Positions 15,978 to 25,848 of a stretch of 64,000 nt of DNA are shown piece after piece. The position numbers were made by a program, and so were the translations under genes. The notes below the pieces were generated by a model that was not told the DNA's origin, did no database searches, and worked only from the letters and a program-made list of their open reading frames with translations. Positions within the stretch are counted from its first letter, which is position 1; every line of letters begins with the position of its first letter. The stretch is from Hyphomonadaceae bacterium (GTDB taxonomy: Bacteria; Pseudomonadota; Alphaproteobacteria; Caulobacterales; Hyphomonadaceae), in contig JADKDU010000004.1 of NCBI GenBank assembly GCA_016714495.1, positions 186,001-250,000 of the forward strand, in the 5' to 3' direction.

Positions 15978-17715
15978 AGCCCCTAGCGGGCCCGCAAGGG
16001 ATCGCCTTTCCTCACGCTTCGTCCGTGACTGGCTGGTTCCCCAGTGGAAATGGTTCGCTGTCGGCGCATTCTTCGCGGCCGTCACGGCTGCGTGCGCTGG
16101 CGGCTATTCGCAGATCACGTCGCTCGCGACCGATTGGCTGGCGGCAGCCGATCCGCGTATCTTCAACACGGCGCCGATCGTTATCGTTGCGCTGGTAGCG
16201 CTGCGGGCGCCGGCGATGTACTGGCAAACGCAGGCCAATAATCACGGCGTTCAGAACGCCATCGTGAGGCTGCAGGACGCCTTATTCAGCCGCCTGATCG
16301 ACGGCGACTTCGCGCGCCTTCAGGCGAAGAATTCCGGCGAGTACGTCTCGCAATTCGCCAACGACATGGTGCTGATCCGCGAAGCAGCCTTACGGGTTGC
16401 CACCAACCTCGCAAAATCATCGCTAACCATCCTCGCCACTGTCACCTATATGATGATCACCGACTGGCTGCTGACGCTGTTCCTGCTGATCGTTTATCCC
16501 ATCGCCTTTTATCCAGTGATCCGGATGGGCGCCCGAGTCCGCAAGTCTTCGCGCAGGGCGCAGGAGCAGGCCGGGGCGATGACCTCTATCCTCAACGAAG
16601 CGTTCCAGGGATCGCGCACCGTCAAGGCGTTCGCGCTCGAGGGATATCAGAAGCAGCGCGCGCACGGATCGTTCGTGGAGCGTGCGCGGCTCTATATGCA
16701 AGTCCTGCGCTCCAAAGCGCTTGTTGATCCCTTCCTGGAGATCGTTGGCGGCGTGGCGCTGGCTGGCCTGTTCATGTTCGCCGGCTGGCGCTCATTCACC
16801 GGCGACATCACGGTCGGCGACCTCCTCGGCATCATCGTAGCTATCGGCGTCGCCTCGCCAGAGATCCGAGCGCTCGGAACGCTGAATGCCGTGGTCAACG
16901 AAGGTCTCGCGGCCGCGGCGCGCGTCTACGCCGTGATCGACGAGAAGCCGATGGTCGCTGACCGGCCGGATGCGCGCGCGCTTGGTCGCGCCAAGGGGCA
17001 GGTCGAGTTCGCAGACGTGTCTTTCGCCTATCCCGGCGCCAGTCCCGCCCTGTCCGGACTTAGCTTCGCCGCCCAACCGGGCGAGACGGTAGCGATCGTC
17101 GGGCCATCAGGCGCGGGCAAATCCACAGTCTTCAACATACTCTTGCGGCTCTACGAAGCCGGGCAGGGCGCGGTGCGCGTCGATGGTCATGACGTGCGTG
17201 AATTGTCACTAGCCTCGCTTCGTCGCAATCTGGCGCTCGTCTCGCAGGATGCCTTCCTCTTCGACGCAACCATCCGCGAAAACATTGCGCTCGGATCAAG
17301 CGGCGCCAGCGACGCGCAGATCAGGACTGCTGCACAGGCGGCCGCTTGCGAGTTCATCGATACGCTTCCGGGTGGATGGAATGCTCAGGCAGGAGAGGGC
17401 GGGCGCAATCTTTCGGGCGGCCAGCGCCAGCGCATAGCGCTGGCGCGCGCGCTGCTCTCGGACGCTCCCGTGCTGCTGCTCGATGAAGCCACCAGCGCGC
17501 TCGACTCCGAAAGCGAAGCCCGCGTACAGCAGGCAATCGCCCAACTCGCCGGCAAGCGAACCATCATCGTCATCGCCCACCGCCTCGCGACCGTGCGACG
17601 CGCGGATCGCATTTACGTCATGGAAGATGGCCGCGTCGTGGAGTCCGGGACTCACGACGAGTTGATGGCGCGCAACGGCGCTTACGCAAGGCTTGCCACG
17701 CTGCAATTGTCATAG
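15970..17715 (+). CDS. ABC transporter, MsbA-like lipid exporter (TM and ATPase fused)
   Basis: A 581-residue half-transporter. The N-terminal 310 residues form six transmembrane helices with the coupling segment FQGSRTVKAFALEGYQ. The ATPase domain carries Walker A GPSGAGKST, Q-loop VSQDAFLFDATI, signature NLSGGQRQRIALARAL, Walker B VLLLDEATSALD and H-loop IAHRLATV. Placed directly after lipid A-associated genes, it is the best candidate here for the MsbA function, flipping Kdo-lipid A across the inner membrane. Other lipid or drug exporters of this class cannot be excluded. The ATG at 15970 overlaps DUF4170 by 8 bases. Confidence 0.88.
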   Translation: MPEAPSGPARDRLSSRFVRDWLVPQWKWFAVGAFFAAVTAACAGGYSQITSLATDWLAAADPRIFNTAPIVIVALVALRAPAMYWQTQANNHGVQNAIVRLQDALFSRLIDGDFARLQAKNSGEYVSQFANDMVLIREAALRVATNLAKSSLTILATVTYMMITDWLLTLFLLIVYPIAFYPVIRMGARVRKSSRRAQEQAGAMTSILNEAFQGSRTVKAFALEGYQKQRAHGSFVERARLYMQVLRSKALVDPFLEIVGGVALAGLFMFAGWRSFTGDITVGDLLGIIVAIGVASPEIRALGTLNAVVNEGLAAAARVYAVIDEKPMVADRPDARALGRAKGQVEFADVSFAYPGASPALSGLSFAAQPGETVAIVGPSGAGKSTVFNILLRLYEAGQGAVRVDGHDVRELSLASLRRNLALVSQDAFLFDATIRENIALGSSGASDAQIRTAAQAAACEFIDTLPGGWNAQAGEGGRNLSGGQRQRIALARALLSDAPVLLLDEATSALDSESEARVQQAIAQLAGKRTIIVIAHRLATVRRADRIYVMEDGRVVESGTHDELMARNGAYARLATLQLS

Positions 17716-17779
17716 ATTGTTGCTCGTAGCTTTACGTTAACGTACCCCGCGCTATTCCCCAGGAAGACAGGGGCGATCT

Positions 17780-18310
17780 ATGAATAATCCGGCAGACGCC
17801 AACATCGTCGTGTGCACAAACATGAGCGGCATCGCGCGTACGCTCAGAATGGCGTTGCGCGGCATGGGCGTTCGTAACGTCGTGCTTGCAGCAAACACTG
17901 AACAGTTGCTCGAAGGCTTTACGGCTGCTGAGCCGCATTGCGTCATCACCTATGTCGATAGCGAGAACTCCGCCGACGACGGCCTTACGACGCTGAACTT
18001 CATTCGGCGGTCGGAAGACAGCCCGCATTCGCGCATCCCGGTCATCGCGGTGTCGCCGCGCCGCGACCTGCAGACCATCAACGCCGTGATCAATGGCGGC
18101 GCGCACGAATACGTCCTGTTCCCATCATCCGGCGACGTCTTGCTGAAAAAGATCACGGCGGCCCGCACCACCACGCGGCCCTGGATCGACCGAGCCGATT
18201 ATTTCGGCCCCGAACGCCGCATCGACCGCGAAACGCAGCCAGCGACCGAGCATCAGTCCCTCGAACAATCCGAAGACGTTTCCAAAGCGGGCGAAAAAGC
18301 GGCGAGCTGA
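17780..18310 (+). CDS. receiver-like protein lacking key phosphorylation residues
   Basis: A 176-residue CheY-like domain (residues 8-125) plus a tail containing PWIDRADYFGPERR, a tail type I associate with alphaproteobacterial stand-alone receivers. The acidic pair expected in strand 1 is replaced (IVVCTNMSG). The phosphoacceptor position is shifted or lost (CVITYVDSEN). The conserved Lys after strand 5 is replaced by Leu-Phe-Pro (GAHEYVLFPSS). It therefore probably works without phosphorylation or with altered chemistry. There is no histidine kinase nearby. Confidence 0.72.
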   Translation: MNNPADANIVVCTNMSGIARTLRMALRGMGVRNVVLAANTEQLLEGFTAAEPHCVITYVDSENSADDGLTTLNFIRRSEDSPHSRIPVIAVSPRRDLQTINAVINGGAHEYVLFPSSGDVLLKKITAARTTTRPWIDRADYFGPERRIDRETQPATEHQSLEQSEDVSKAGEKAAS

Positions 18311-18389
18311 CTGCAGTCTGCCTGAGAATACTCCCGTGCAATGATTGCGGAGCCTGCTACGGTTCCACCGACGATGTGGGAGTGACGCC

Positions 18390-18914
18390 ATGGCTAGAAG
18401 AGTCGCCGCTGTAACCATTTTCGCTTCGACGCTGGCGGCCTGCGGTCCGCAAACGCCAGCCGTTGCGCCAGAATCCGCAGCGCCCAAACCCGTCGCCGAA
18501 CAGCAGGGCAACACGCCGTCGGAAGATCTCGATCCTTTCGTTGTCATGATCGGCGCGGAACGCTGGACCGTCATTCTCGACAAGGCGCTGGAAGGCGCGC
18601 GTGAAGCGCCTGATGCGAGCACAAGCGCAGGCGAGACCGACCTCTACCGCGCCGACGCTGCGCTGAAGCGCGGCGCTGCAATGGTGATCGAGTTGCGCAA
18701 CCAGGTTTGCCGCAAGGGCCTTGTCACCGGCGCTGGCTGCAACCTGCCGGAATGGCCCGCCTGGACGCTGGAGCCTCCCACGGGCGACACGCCGATCGCC
18801 GAGATCGACCACCGCTCGGGCTGGCTCGACACTGTCATGGCGCCATTCACCGACGTGGGCTGCGAGGCGGGACGCAAAGCGCTGAACGACGAAATGTTCT
18901 GCTCAGTCGAGTAG
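18390..18914 (+). CDS. lipoprotein of unknown function
   Basis: About 174 residues, starting at the ATG at 18390 (MARRVAAVTIFASTLAAC), with a lipobox LAAC at residue 18 or so. The linker is Pro/Ala rich. The mature domain has cysteines at CRKG, GCNLP, GCEAG and FCSVE that could form disulphides. The segment LPEWPAWTLEPPTG and the helical AALKRGAAMVIELRNQ are the only other notable parts. No family is recognised. It is convergent with the TauE/SafE gene. Confidence 0.65.
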   Translation: MARRVAAVTIFASTLAACGPQTPAVAPESAAPKPVAEQQGNTPSEDLDPFVVMIGAERWTVILDKALEGAREAPDASTSAGETDLYRADAALKRGAAMVIELRNQVCRKGLVTGAGCNLPEWPAWTLEPPTGDTPIAEIDHRSGWLDTVMAPFTDVGCEAGRKALNDEMFCSVE

Positions 18915-18918
18915 CGAG

Positions 18919-19683
18919 TTAGCCGAGCCAGAGGCCGCGCGCCAGATAGACAAGCCCTGTCGCTGTCACGAGCCATTTTGTCCATGTGCGGAAGTTGGCG
19001 TCTGTCATCCGGTCCAGCACAAGGCCGCCCACCCACGTCCCCACAAGCGACAGCGGAACCACTGCCGCGAACATCCAGAACGGCGGAAAATTTGCGTCCG
19101 CCTGCAGGGCGGGATCGGACAGAACCGCAAACAATGGCAGCCCCCAGAAAGCGATCTTCACCGCGTGCGCCATCACCTGCGTGGCGGCCTTCGTCGCCAC
19201 CACCGTCTGCCGCGTAAGCTCGGTCTTCACGAAGAACAGGTCCAGCAACGGCCCGGCGACGCCTGAAAGCGTATTCAAAGTCTGGACAAGAAATCCGCAG
19301 AGTTCCGCCTGAAACCGTCTCTCGACGTTGATCTCGACCAGCTTCCTGGGAATCCAGACCAGCATTGCCGTCAGGCCGAGCAGGATGAACACCATCGTTT
19401 GAGTCGGCCGCCAGCTGATCATGAGGAGGACAAGCAGTGCGCCGCCTATTCCCAACGCATAGCGGCCAATGATTGCCCACGAGATATGCTTTCGCAGGAA
19501 AGCCGCCCGCGAGAAGTTGGAGATGATCTGGATAAACCCATGCAGCACCATGGCAGTCGCAACCGGCACATAGGACGCCAGCACGCCCATCAGGATCAGC
19601 CCTCCTGCCATCCCGAACACGCCAGAGATCGCTGCGGTTACAAGCGCTGCGAGGAGAATTATGCCGACGACGGCGGAATTCAT
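18919..19683 (-). CDS. TauE/SafE family membrane permease
   Basis: About 254 residues with eight predicted membrane segments in the two-repeat TauE/SafE layout: GVFGMAGGLILMGVLA near the N-terminus and LNTLSGVAGPLLDLFF at the start of the second repeat. These transporters are linked to export of sulfite, sulfoacetate or other organosulfur anions. The Cys-free repeats fit the family; the substrate is unknown. The ATG at 19683 (MNSAVV) is preferred since the longer upstream frame adds an Arg/His-rich leader that does not resemble homologues. Confidence 0.82.
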   Translation of the reverse strand: MNSAVVGIILLAALVTAAISGVFGMAGGLILMGVLASYVPVATAMVLHGFIQIISNFSRAAFLRKHISWAIIGRYALGIGGALLVLLMISWRPTQTMVFILLGLTAMLVWIPRKLVEINVERRFQAELCGFLVQTLNTLSGVAGPLLDLFFVKTELTRQTVVATKAATQVMAHAVKIAFWGLPLFAVLSDPALQADANFPPFWMFAAVVPLSLVGTWVGGLVLDRMTDANFRTWTKWLVTATGLVYLARGLWLG

Positions 19684-19831
19684 GGAGTGTGGCCGAAGGA
19701 ACCGAATCAAAACGGGAACGGATGTGAATCCGTGGCGCCACATAACCTTCCGCAACGTATCTGTCGAACCGGGTGGCCTTGCGCATTCCGGTTCCCCACA
19801 TCAAGCTTGATGAGTCGGAAGGAGACGCGGG

Positions 19832-20395
19832 ATGATCAGCATTCGCTTGGCCCGCCGCACGGACGCTGCGGGTATCGCTCGTGTCCACGAGCGCACATGG
19901 AAAGAGGCCTATCGCGGCCTTCTCGACAGTGCGTATCTCGATGCGCTGTCAGAAAGGCGCCTGCTGGCGCGTTGGCGAACCAATCTTGATCGCCGGGCAG
20001 AGGATCTCGACGAGCAGATATTTGTCGCAAGCATCTCCCGCGAGATTGTCGGCTTCGTCATGGTCGGCTCGACGCGTGAGGCGTTTGCCCCGTGGGAAGC
20101 TGAGATCAGCATGGTCTACGTTCTCAAGGAAAACCGTGGCGGCGGCATCGGTCGCGCCTTGATGAAAGTGGCGGCTGACCATTGCATCCGTCGCGGCATG
20201 TTCTCGGGCGGTCTGTGGGTGTTGCGCGACAATGGCGGCGCCCGCGACTTCTACGAGGCCCTGCATGGCGAGCATGCCGGCCGCAAGATGGACAGCGTCG
20301 GCGGGCAGATCGTACCGCTGGTCGGTTATTGGTGGCGTGATCTGGCCACTCTGGCTGAACGGAGCGTGCCGGCGGTGTCGATAGGACGCGACTGA
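19832..20395 (+). CDS. GNAT family N-acetyltransferase
   Basis: A 187-residue GNAT. It starts with IRLARRTDAAGIARVHERTW (strand 1 and helix 1), the acetyl-CoA binding motif A is YVLKENRGGGIGRALMKV, and the C-terminal ARDFYEALHGEHAGRK matches the usual final helix and strand. The substrate is unknown; small amines, antibiotics or protein N-termini are all possible. It is monocistronic, divergent from the TauE gene across about 150 bases. Confidence 0.85.
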   Translation: MISIRLARRTDAAGIARVHERTWKEAYRGLLDSAYLDALSERRLLARWRTNLDRRAEDLDEQIFVASISREIVGFVMVGSTREAFAPWEAEISMVYVLKENRGGGIGRALMKVAADHCIRRGMFSGGLWVLRDNGGARDFYEALHGEHAGRKMDSVGGQIVPLVGYWWRDLATLAERSVPAVSIGRD

Positions 20396-20574
20396 CGCAC
20401 AAAACCTGCGCGCGGCGCCTTGAAAGTGGGCTTCCGGCCCATTGCGTTGCTTTTGCGGCGCGGCTACCCAATCCCCACCACAAGGTGAAAACCGCGCGGC
20501 TGCGTACCCGACGGGCAGGGGCCCGCTTTCAGGCCGCAGCATTGAACCGCGCGGCCGGGAAAAATGGAGCCCCC

Positions 20575-21855
<1,281 letters not shown>

Positions 21856-21879
21856 GATCCGGTTTTAAGCCTGTTGCAG

Positions 21880-21911
21880 CGGCGGCGCCAAATAGCGCCG
21901 TCGTTTCGCTT
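21880..21911 (+). terminator. probable intrinsic terminator
   Basis: Nine-base stem CGGCGGCGC / GCGCCGTCG (one G-U pair) with loop CAAATA, followed by TTTCGCTT. It lies 24 bases after the acyl-CoA dehydrogenase stop. Confidence 0.6.
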
Positions 21912-22054
21912 ATTTGGGCGTCGCCTCAAAAGCTGAAGTCGTGGGCCAACTGCAACCTCCCTTCAAGCGCCCGCTGGCCGCCGCGCCAATGCCGTGATTG
22001 CATCGTCAGTCACGATACGCGCCCAGGTGCGGAGCGCTTTTGGAGGGACGCCCA

Positions 22055-22786
22055 ATGACACGGACCATGAAACGCCTGCTTCTTGCCGCGGCGGCGGCGA
22101 TTGCGCTTGCCGCGCCCGCCGCCCACGCTCAAATCGTCCGGGGCGATCAGATCGTCGCGCAGAGCAACTATGTTAGCCGTCAGCAGGCCGCGATCCCGCA
22201 GGTCTCGATCATCGTTCGCGCCGACTTCGTCCTGTTCAGCGTTCGTTACGAGACGGCGACCCGCTCGGCCGACGCGCGCGAGACCGAACTCGCCACGGTG
22301 TTCAAGACAGTGACCGACCGCGCCGCCCGAGCCGACGGCATGAGCATCGAAGTTGGCCAGCCCGGCATCTCAGCCGCCGTTGAAACTGCTGCGATAAAGG
22401 AACTGATCCAGGATCAGGGCGACGACCGCTCCGCCATTGATGTCGTGCTCAAAGTGAGCGTGAAGGAAAAAGAGACGTTCGACCAAATCCGCGCCCGCGC
22501 CGAGAAATTCGTCAAGGATGCGCCGCTGACGGGCCGGGTCGAGGCCGTGATTGGCGACAGCCAGTTTCTTGGCGTCTCCGAGCCCAAGAAGCATCGCGAC
22601 ACGTTGATCAAGGCCATCTCGGAAGATGTGCGCCTGATGCAGGCGTCGTTCGGCGGCGCCAACGCCCCGGTTCAGGTGTCGTTGACCGGTATGGAACAGC
22701 GCGCTCAGACCCGGCCTGTGGGGCCGCTCGACCTCGAAATCTACATTCCCTATTCGATGAGCCTCAAGTCCGGGGCCGGTAACTAG
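22055..22786 (+). CDS. exported protein, SIMPL/DUF541-like
   Basis: About 243 residues with an N-terminal signal peptide (KRLLLAAAAAIALAAPAAHAQ). The mature region has alternating strands and helices and a conserved-looking end (PVQVSLTGMEQRAQTRPVGPLDLEIYIPYSM). The pattern of two repeated strand-helix units (SVRYETATRSADARETELATV) weakly resembles SIMPL/DUF541 proteins, which protect the envelope in other bacteria, but I cannot confirm the family. TGGAGGGA at 22041-22048 decides the ATG at 22055. It may be cotranscribed with the PepSY gene 43 bases later. Confidence 0.6.
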   Translation: MTRTMKRLLLAAAAAIALAAPAAHAQIVRGDQIVAQSNYVSRQQAAIPQVSIIVRADFVLFSVRYETATRSADARETELATVFKTVTDRAARADGMSIEVGQPGISAAVETAAIKELIQDQGDDRSAIDVVLKVSVKEKETFDQIRARAEKFVKDAPLTGRVEAVIGDSQFLGVSEPKKHRDTLIKAISEDVRLMQASFGGANAPVQVSLTGMEQRAQTRPVGPLDLEIYIPYSMSLKSGAGN

Positions 22787-22828
22787 CAGCGGCTTGCGGC
22801 GCGGAGCATGGCAGCGTAAGCGCGTGCC

Positions 22829-23551
22829 ATGATCTCCCCGCGGCTGGCCAGACGCATTGCCACGATCCACAAATGGCTGGGTCTCGTCGTATTTGCTCAG
22901 CTGATTGTCTGGACGGGCACCGGGCTGTTTTTCGTCGCCGTCCACATCACCGACGTCCGCGCCGACAATCTCGTGCATCCGACGAACCACATGACGCCGG
23001 TGGATTTGAACCGGGTGAAGGTCACATCGGCAGACGCGTTAAAGAGCGTCGCGGAAGATCGACCATATGAAGTCACGCTGAAGTCCCTGGCCGGATTGCC
23101 GGTCTACGTGATCCGCGCCGAGATCGGCACGTTCCTCGTTTCAGGCGAAACCGGCGAGCGCATCATTGTCGACGAGCCCTTGGCGCGCCGGATCGCGACC
23201 GTGACCTGGGCGAGTGATACGCCAATTCGCGCCATGCAGGAGCTTGAAACTGCTCCACGCGAATCCAGCGTGTCGGGCAATGTATGGGCGGCGCACTTTA
23301 AGGGCGAGGGCGATCCCACGCTCTACATCTCCGCCGTTGATGGTCGCACCAGCCTTCCGCGCACTGATCTCTGGCGCACCTATGATTTCCTGTACGGCAT
23401 GCACCTGATGGACTATTCCGAGCACGAGAATTTCAACACGCCCTGGATGCTCGCTGCGGCTATCTTTGCGCTCTCGACCGTGTTGTTTGGCGTGGCGCTG
23501 TTGGTTCACCGCTTCACGCGGGGACTCAAGAACAAGGACAAGACAGCATGA
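22829..23551 (+). CDS. PepSY-domain membrane protein
   Basis: A 240-residue protein with one N-terminal membrane helix (LGLVVFAQLIVWTGTGLFFVAV), a periplasmic region with PepSY-type segments (VYVIRAEIGTFLVSGETGER and DPTLYISAVDGRTSLPRTDLWR), the histidine-rich YGMHLMDYSEHENF, and a C-terminal membrane helix. This matches PepSY-associated TM proteins, often tied to iron or redox metabolism. The stop overlaps the downstream pseudouridine synthase start (ATGA, 23548-23551). Confidence 0.82.
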   Translation: MISPRLARRIATIHKWLGLVVFAQLIVWTGTGLFFVAVHITDVRADNLVHPTNHMTPVDLNRVKVTSADALKSVAEDRPYEVTLKSLAGLPVYVIRAEIGTFLVSGETGERIIVDEPLARRIATVTWASDTPIRAMQELETAPRESSVSGNVWAAHFKGEGDPTLYISAVDGRTSLPRTDLWRTYDFLYGMHLMDYSEHENFNTPWMLAAAIFALSTVLFGVALLVHRFTRGLKNKDKTA

Positions 23552-24564
23552 CGGAGCGTCGCGAGACGGACCAGTCGTTTGCCGATGGCGAACGGATCGC
23601 AAAATACCTCGCAAGCGCTGGCGTGGCCTCGCGCCGCGACGTCGAGAAGATGATTGTCGAAGGCCGCATCACGGTCGATGGCAGGAAGCTGGACACGCCG
23701 GCGTTCAAGGTCACGGGTAAGGAGAAAATCCTCCTCGACGGCCAGCCGGTCAGCCGCCCCGACGTCACGCGACTGTGGCGCTATCACAAGCCGGCGGGTC
23801 TGGTGACGACAAACAAGGATCCCGACGGCCGTCCCACAATTTTCGACGAGATGCCGAAAGATCTCCCCCGCGTGGTCACCATCGGCCGTCTTGACCTCAA
23901 CACTGAGGGCCTGCTGCTGCTTACGAACGACGGCGAGCTGGCGCGCGGGCTCGAGCTGCCCTCAACCGGTCTCGAACGGAAGTACCGCGCCCGCGCCTAT
24001 GGCCGCATCGAACAGCGCGAACTCGACAAATTGCGCGACGGCATTGTCTACGAGGGCGAGGAATATCGCTCGATCATCGCCAAGCTCGATCGCGTCACGG
24101 GTTCCAACTGCTGGATCGATGTTACGCTGGCTGAGGGCAAGAAGCGCGAAGTGCGCCGCGCTCTGGAAAGTCTGGGTCTGAAAGTGAACCGGCTCATCCG
24201 CACATCTTATGGTCCCTTCCAACTGGACGATCTCGGACCCGGCGCGTTGGAAGAGGTGTCCCCCGCCAGCCTGTTGGCCGAGGTTTCCCAATTCATCTCC
24301 GAAAAGCGGCGTCCCAACCCGTTCAAGACCCGCGATGTCCCTCGCGGCAAACCGGTGCATCCCAAACAGGAAAAACCGAAGGGCCAGAAGGCGCGCGACA
24401 AGGCAAGCGACAAGCGCTTTGGCGTCGAGGCCTATGTCGATCCGCGCAAGAGCGCCAAGCCAGGAAATCGTCCGCCCGGCGGCCGCGGCCCGCATAGCGG
24501 CAAGCGCCACACCGGCAAACCCGTATCCGAAAAACAGAGTCGCGGCCCGCGCGGTTCGCGCTAG
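23548..24564 (+). CDS. RsuA/RluB family 16S/23S rRNA pseudouridine synthase
   Basis: A 338-residue enzyme that isomerises a uridine in rRNA. An S4 RNA-binding domain (residues 12-58, IAKYLASAGVASRRDVEKMI) precedes the synthase domain with the catalytic-Asp motif GRLDLNTEGLLLLTNDG and the KKREVRRALE / GLKVNRLIRTSYG motifs. It ends in a 90-residue Lys/Pro/Gly-rich basic tail, probably disordered and RNA-contacting. It looks like RluB (target U2605 of 23S rRNA). It overlaps the PepSY gene by 4 bases. Confidence 0.9.
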   Translation: MTERRETDQSFADGERIAKYLASAGVASRRDVEKMIVEGRITVDGRKLDTPAFKVTGKEKILLDGQPVSRPDVTRLWRYHKPAGLVTTNKDPDGRPTIFDEMPKDLPRVVTIGRLDLNTEGLLLLTNDGELARGLELPSTGLERKYRARAYGRIEQRELDKLRDGIVYEGEEYRSIIAKLDRVTGSNCWIDVTLAEGKKREVRRALESLGLKVNRLIRTSYGPFQLDDLGPGALEEVSPASLLAEVSQFISEKRRPNPFKTRDVPRGKPVHPKQEKPKGQKARDKASDKRFGVEAYVDPRKSAKPGNRPPGGRGPHSGKRHTGKPVSEKQSRGPRGSR

Positions 24565-24587
24565 GCTGCACGCAAGGGAGGTCCAAC

Positions 24588-25205
24588 ATGAAACTCCACT
24601 ACGCCGTGATGGCGCCCAACCCTGACCGGGTCCGCTTTTTCCTGCAGGAGAAGGGCATCTGGGAGCAGACGCCCAAGTCCGAACTCAACATCGTCAAGCA
24701 TGAACATCGACGGCCCGAATATCTCGCCATAAGTCCGCTCGGCCATGTTCCGGCGCTTGAGCTCGATGATGGAACCGTGCTGACTGAAAGCCGGGCAATC
24801 TGCACCTATTTCGAAGCCCTGAATCCCGAGCCCAATCTCATGGGGGTCGATGGCAAGGAACGCGCAGTCATCGAGATGTGGGATCGTCGGGTCGAGCTGA
24901 CTTACATGGCCCAGATCGGAGGATGGTTCCGCAATTCCCATCCCGCCATGGCCGAGCTGGAAAAGCCACAGTCAGCCGAATGGGCGGAAATTTGCCAGGG
25001 CCGCGCCCGCAAGCACGCCGCTTTTCTAGATCAACGCCTCGCTGTTTCGCCCTACGTCGCAGGCGTTCGATTCACCATCGCAGACATCACGCTACATGTC
25101 GCGATGGGGTTCGGCCGCGTGGTCAAGTTCCGCCCTTGGGATGAACACCCGAATCTGGCTGCCTGGCGCGAACGCATGCTCGCGCGACCGGGATTGGCTT
25201 CCTAA
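24588..25205 (+). CDS. glutathione S-transferase family protein
   Basis: A 205-residue GST-fold protein. The N-terminal thioredoxin-like domain includes HVPALELDDGTVLTESRAI, the cis-Pro and Glu-Ser glutathione-binding motif. The all-helical C-terminal domain has VRFTIADITLHVAMGFGRV, the N-capping box region. No catalytic Ser or Cys is obvious in the N-terminus (APNPDRVRFFLQEKG). The substrate is unknown. It is 23 bases after the pseudouridine synthase and probably cotranscribed. Confidence 0.88.
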   Translation: MKLHYAVMAPNPDRVRFFLQEKGIWEQTPKSELNIVKHEHRRPEYLAISPLGHVPALELDDGTVLTESRAICTYFEALNPEPNLMGVDGKERAVIEMWDRRVELTYMAQIGGWFRNSHPAMAELEKPQSAEWAEICQGRARKHAAFLDQRLAVSPYVAGVRFTIADITLHVAMGFGRVVKFRPWDEHPNLAAWRERMLARPGLAS

Positions 25206-25218
25206 GCTTGAAGGCGAC

Positions 25219-25294
25219 TGGCAGGGGCGGAGGGACTCGAACCCACGACACCCGGTTTTGGAGACCGGTACTCTACCAACTGAGCTACACCCCT
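25219..25294 (-). tRNA. tRNA-Trp (anticodon CCA)
   Basis: On the minus strand: acceptor AGGGGTG pairs with CGCCCCT. The D-arm has GCTCAGTTGGTAGAGT, the anticodon stem CCGGT/ACCGG carries the loop CTCCAAA (anticodon CCA at 25259-25261), and the T-loop is TTCGAAC. The 3' CCA is encoded (TGG at 25219-25221 on the plus strand). The T-stem has one T-T mismatch, otherwise canonical. It lies between the GST and thioesterase genes, transcribed against both. Confidence 0.95.
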
Positions 25295-25419
25295 GTAGTC
25301 GAGGCCGACGGCAATACGCGATCCCCCAAACCAGTCAAGATGGGCGAGGTCGGGGCGGGGCATGACAGCGGCGCTTTCGGCCGCTAGGGACAGGTGGAAT
25401 CCGCATTCTGGATAAACCC

Positions 25420-25848
25420 ATGAACACCTCTACAACTATAGAAAGCGGCCCTTGGGCGGGTTGGAGGACCTGGCCGGAGGACAAATTCGAGAGCGGGACC
25501 GGCCCGTTCTACATGAAGCGGGACGAAGCCGGGCGGGTCGTCTGCCGCTTCATTGCCGAGCCGCGCCACATGAATGGCGGGGGCTTCATGCACGGCGGCT
25601 GTTTCATGACCTTTGCGGACTTCGCCTGCTTCGCCATTGCGGAAGAGCAGACCGAGGGCCCGAGCGTCACGGTGAACCTCTCGGGCGATTTTCTGTCTGC
25701 CGCCAAGGTAGGCGATACCATGGAAGCCACCGGCGAAATCACGCGGGCAGGCGGCCGCCTCATCTACGTGCGCGGGCTGATCACTGCCAACGAGAAGCCG
25801 GCATTGAGCTTCACCTCCGTGATTACACGCCTCAGCAAACGCCCTTAA
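25420..25848 (+). CDS. PaaI-type hotdog thioesterase
   Basis: A 142-residue hotdog-fold protein with the PaaI pattern NGGGFMHGGCFMTFADFACF, where the HGG motif and the Asp in the following helix form the active site. It then shows VTVNLSGDFLSAAKVGDTMEATGEI and a final RGLITANEKPALSFTSVI strand. It probably cleaves an acyl-CoA or phenylacetyl-like CoA thioester; substrate unknown. The last 4 bases overlap the inferred end of the convergent methyltransferase gene. Confidence 0.88.
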   Translation: MNTSTTIESGPWAGWRTWPEDKFESGTGPFYMKRDEAGRVVCRFIAEPRHMNGGGFMHGGCFMTFADFACFAIAEEQTEGPSVTVNLSGDFLSAAKVGDTMEATGEITRAGGRLIYVRGLITANEKPALSFTSVITRLSKRP

